Shown: in pieces, positions 5,199-5,518 of the stretch | How the letters are laid out: every line of letters starts with the position of its first letter | Position numbering within the stretch: position 1 is the stretch's first letter | From: Pseudomonadota bacterium | GTDB lineage: Bacteria > Desulfobacterota > Desulfarculia > Desulfarculales > JAHJDS01 | Direction: 5' to 3' | Assembly: GCA_018812395.1 (NCBI GenBank) | Contig: JAHJDS010000177.1 | Location: 1-5,518 of the forward strand | DNA length: 5,518 nucleotides | Position numbers and translations under genes: made by a program | The notes under the pieces: generated by a model | Database searches by the model: none | What the model saw: only the letters and a program-made list of their open reading frames with translations | Told to the model about the DNA's origin: nothing

Positions 5199-5518
5199 AT
5201 GGCCGAGCGTTTACAGGTTTTCAAGTGTGAGGTTTGTGGCCACGTCATCGAGGTGCTCCACGGCGGGGTCGGCGAATTGGTGTGCTGCAACCAGCCCATG
5301 GTCCTGCAGGCCGAGAACACGGTCGATGCGGCCAAGGAAAAACACGTCCAAATGATCGAGAAGACGGCCACGGGCTACAAGGTCAGCGTCGGCAGCGTGG
5401 CCCACCCCATGGAAGAGAAGCACTACATCGAGTGGATCGAACTGGTGGTCGGCGGCGTGGCCTATCGTGAGTTCCTGAAGCCCGGGCAGCCGCCTGAGGC
5501 CGAGTTCTGTGTCGAGGC
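5199..5518 (+). CDS. dfx: Desulfoferrodoxin, two-iron superoxide reductase (3' end cut by window)
   Basis: The first 106 residues of a desulfoferrodoxin are visible; about 20 are expected beyond the window. The enzyme reduces superoxide to hydrogen peroxide without making oxygen, using electrons from rubredoxin, in the cytoplasm of anaerobes. The N-terminal desulforedoxin-like domain has all four cysteines of centre I: C10, C13, C29 and C30. The catalytic domain has the centre II histidines H49, H69 and H75 in KEKHV, GSVAHPMEEKH, with the conserved lid residues E47 and K48. The last cysteine and histidine ligands of centre II should lie just past 5518. It is therefore the class I (2Fe) form and not neelaredoxin. 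The peroxide it makes is the substrate of rubrerythrin encoded just upstream, 83 bases away. The gene is also called rbo; in some Desulfovibrio a rubredoxin gene follows it, which cannot be seen here. Confidence 0.96.
   Translation, partial: MAERLQVFKCEVCGHVIEVLHGGVGELVCCNQPMVLQAENTVDAAKEKHVQMIEKTATGYKVSVGSVAHPMEEKHYIEWIELVVGGVAYREFLKPGQPPEAEFCVE

Overview
The window looks like chromosome from a GC-rich, anaerobic, sulfate-reducer-type bacterium of the Desulfobacterota (old deltaproteobacteria). The clues are a PerR - rubrerythrin - two-iron desulfoferrodoxin cluster whose proteins closely resemble remembered Desulfovibrio sequences, a long (606-residue) acyl-CoA dehydrogenase, and a PAS/hybrid-kinase style HATPase-receiver pair. 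The lineage is inferred from protein resemblance only; no rRNA or tRNA gene is present.

Layout. (1) Positions 1-603, plus strand: the last 68 residues of a sensor histidine kinase, then a single-domain response regulator in the same reading frame after one TAA stop. A strong hairpin at 626-678 follows. (2) Positions 734-2554, minus strand: an acyl-CoA dehydrogenase of the long DmdC/FadE-like type. Its upstream region holds a well-formed sigma70-type promoter and an 18-base palindrome typical of TetR-family fatty-acid regulators, placed at the expected transcription start. (3) Positions 2798-3493, plus strand: a stand-alone family 2 glycosyltransferase of the dolichol-phosphate-mannose-synthase type. 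(4) Positions 3494-3729: a gap with a terminator-like hairpin and then a strikingly AT-rich promoter region. (5) Positions 3730-5518, plus strand: a probable oxidative-stress operon of perR, a 72-residue winged-helix protein, rbr (rubrerythrin) and dfx (desulfoferrodoxin, cut by the window end).

How the genes work together. PerR senses peroxide through a metal site and probably represses its own promoter, because a perfect 8-1-8 palindrome covers the -10 box. Rubrerythrin reduces hydrogen peroxide and desulfoferrodoxin reduces superoxide, so the operon protects a strict or aerotolerant anaerobe from air. The small winged-helix protein between perR and rbr is the least explained gene here. The acyl-CoA dehydrogenase, glycosyltransferase and two-component genes appear functionally unrelated to the operon.

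I found no mobile element, CRISPR array, RNA gene or clearly new system. The items most worth following up are the stop codon splitting an apparent hybrid kinase, the two operator/promoter arrangements, and the small regulator inside the peroxide operon.
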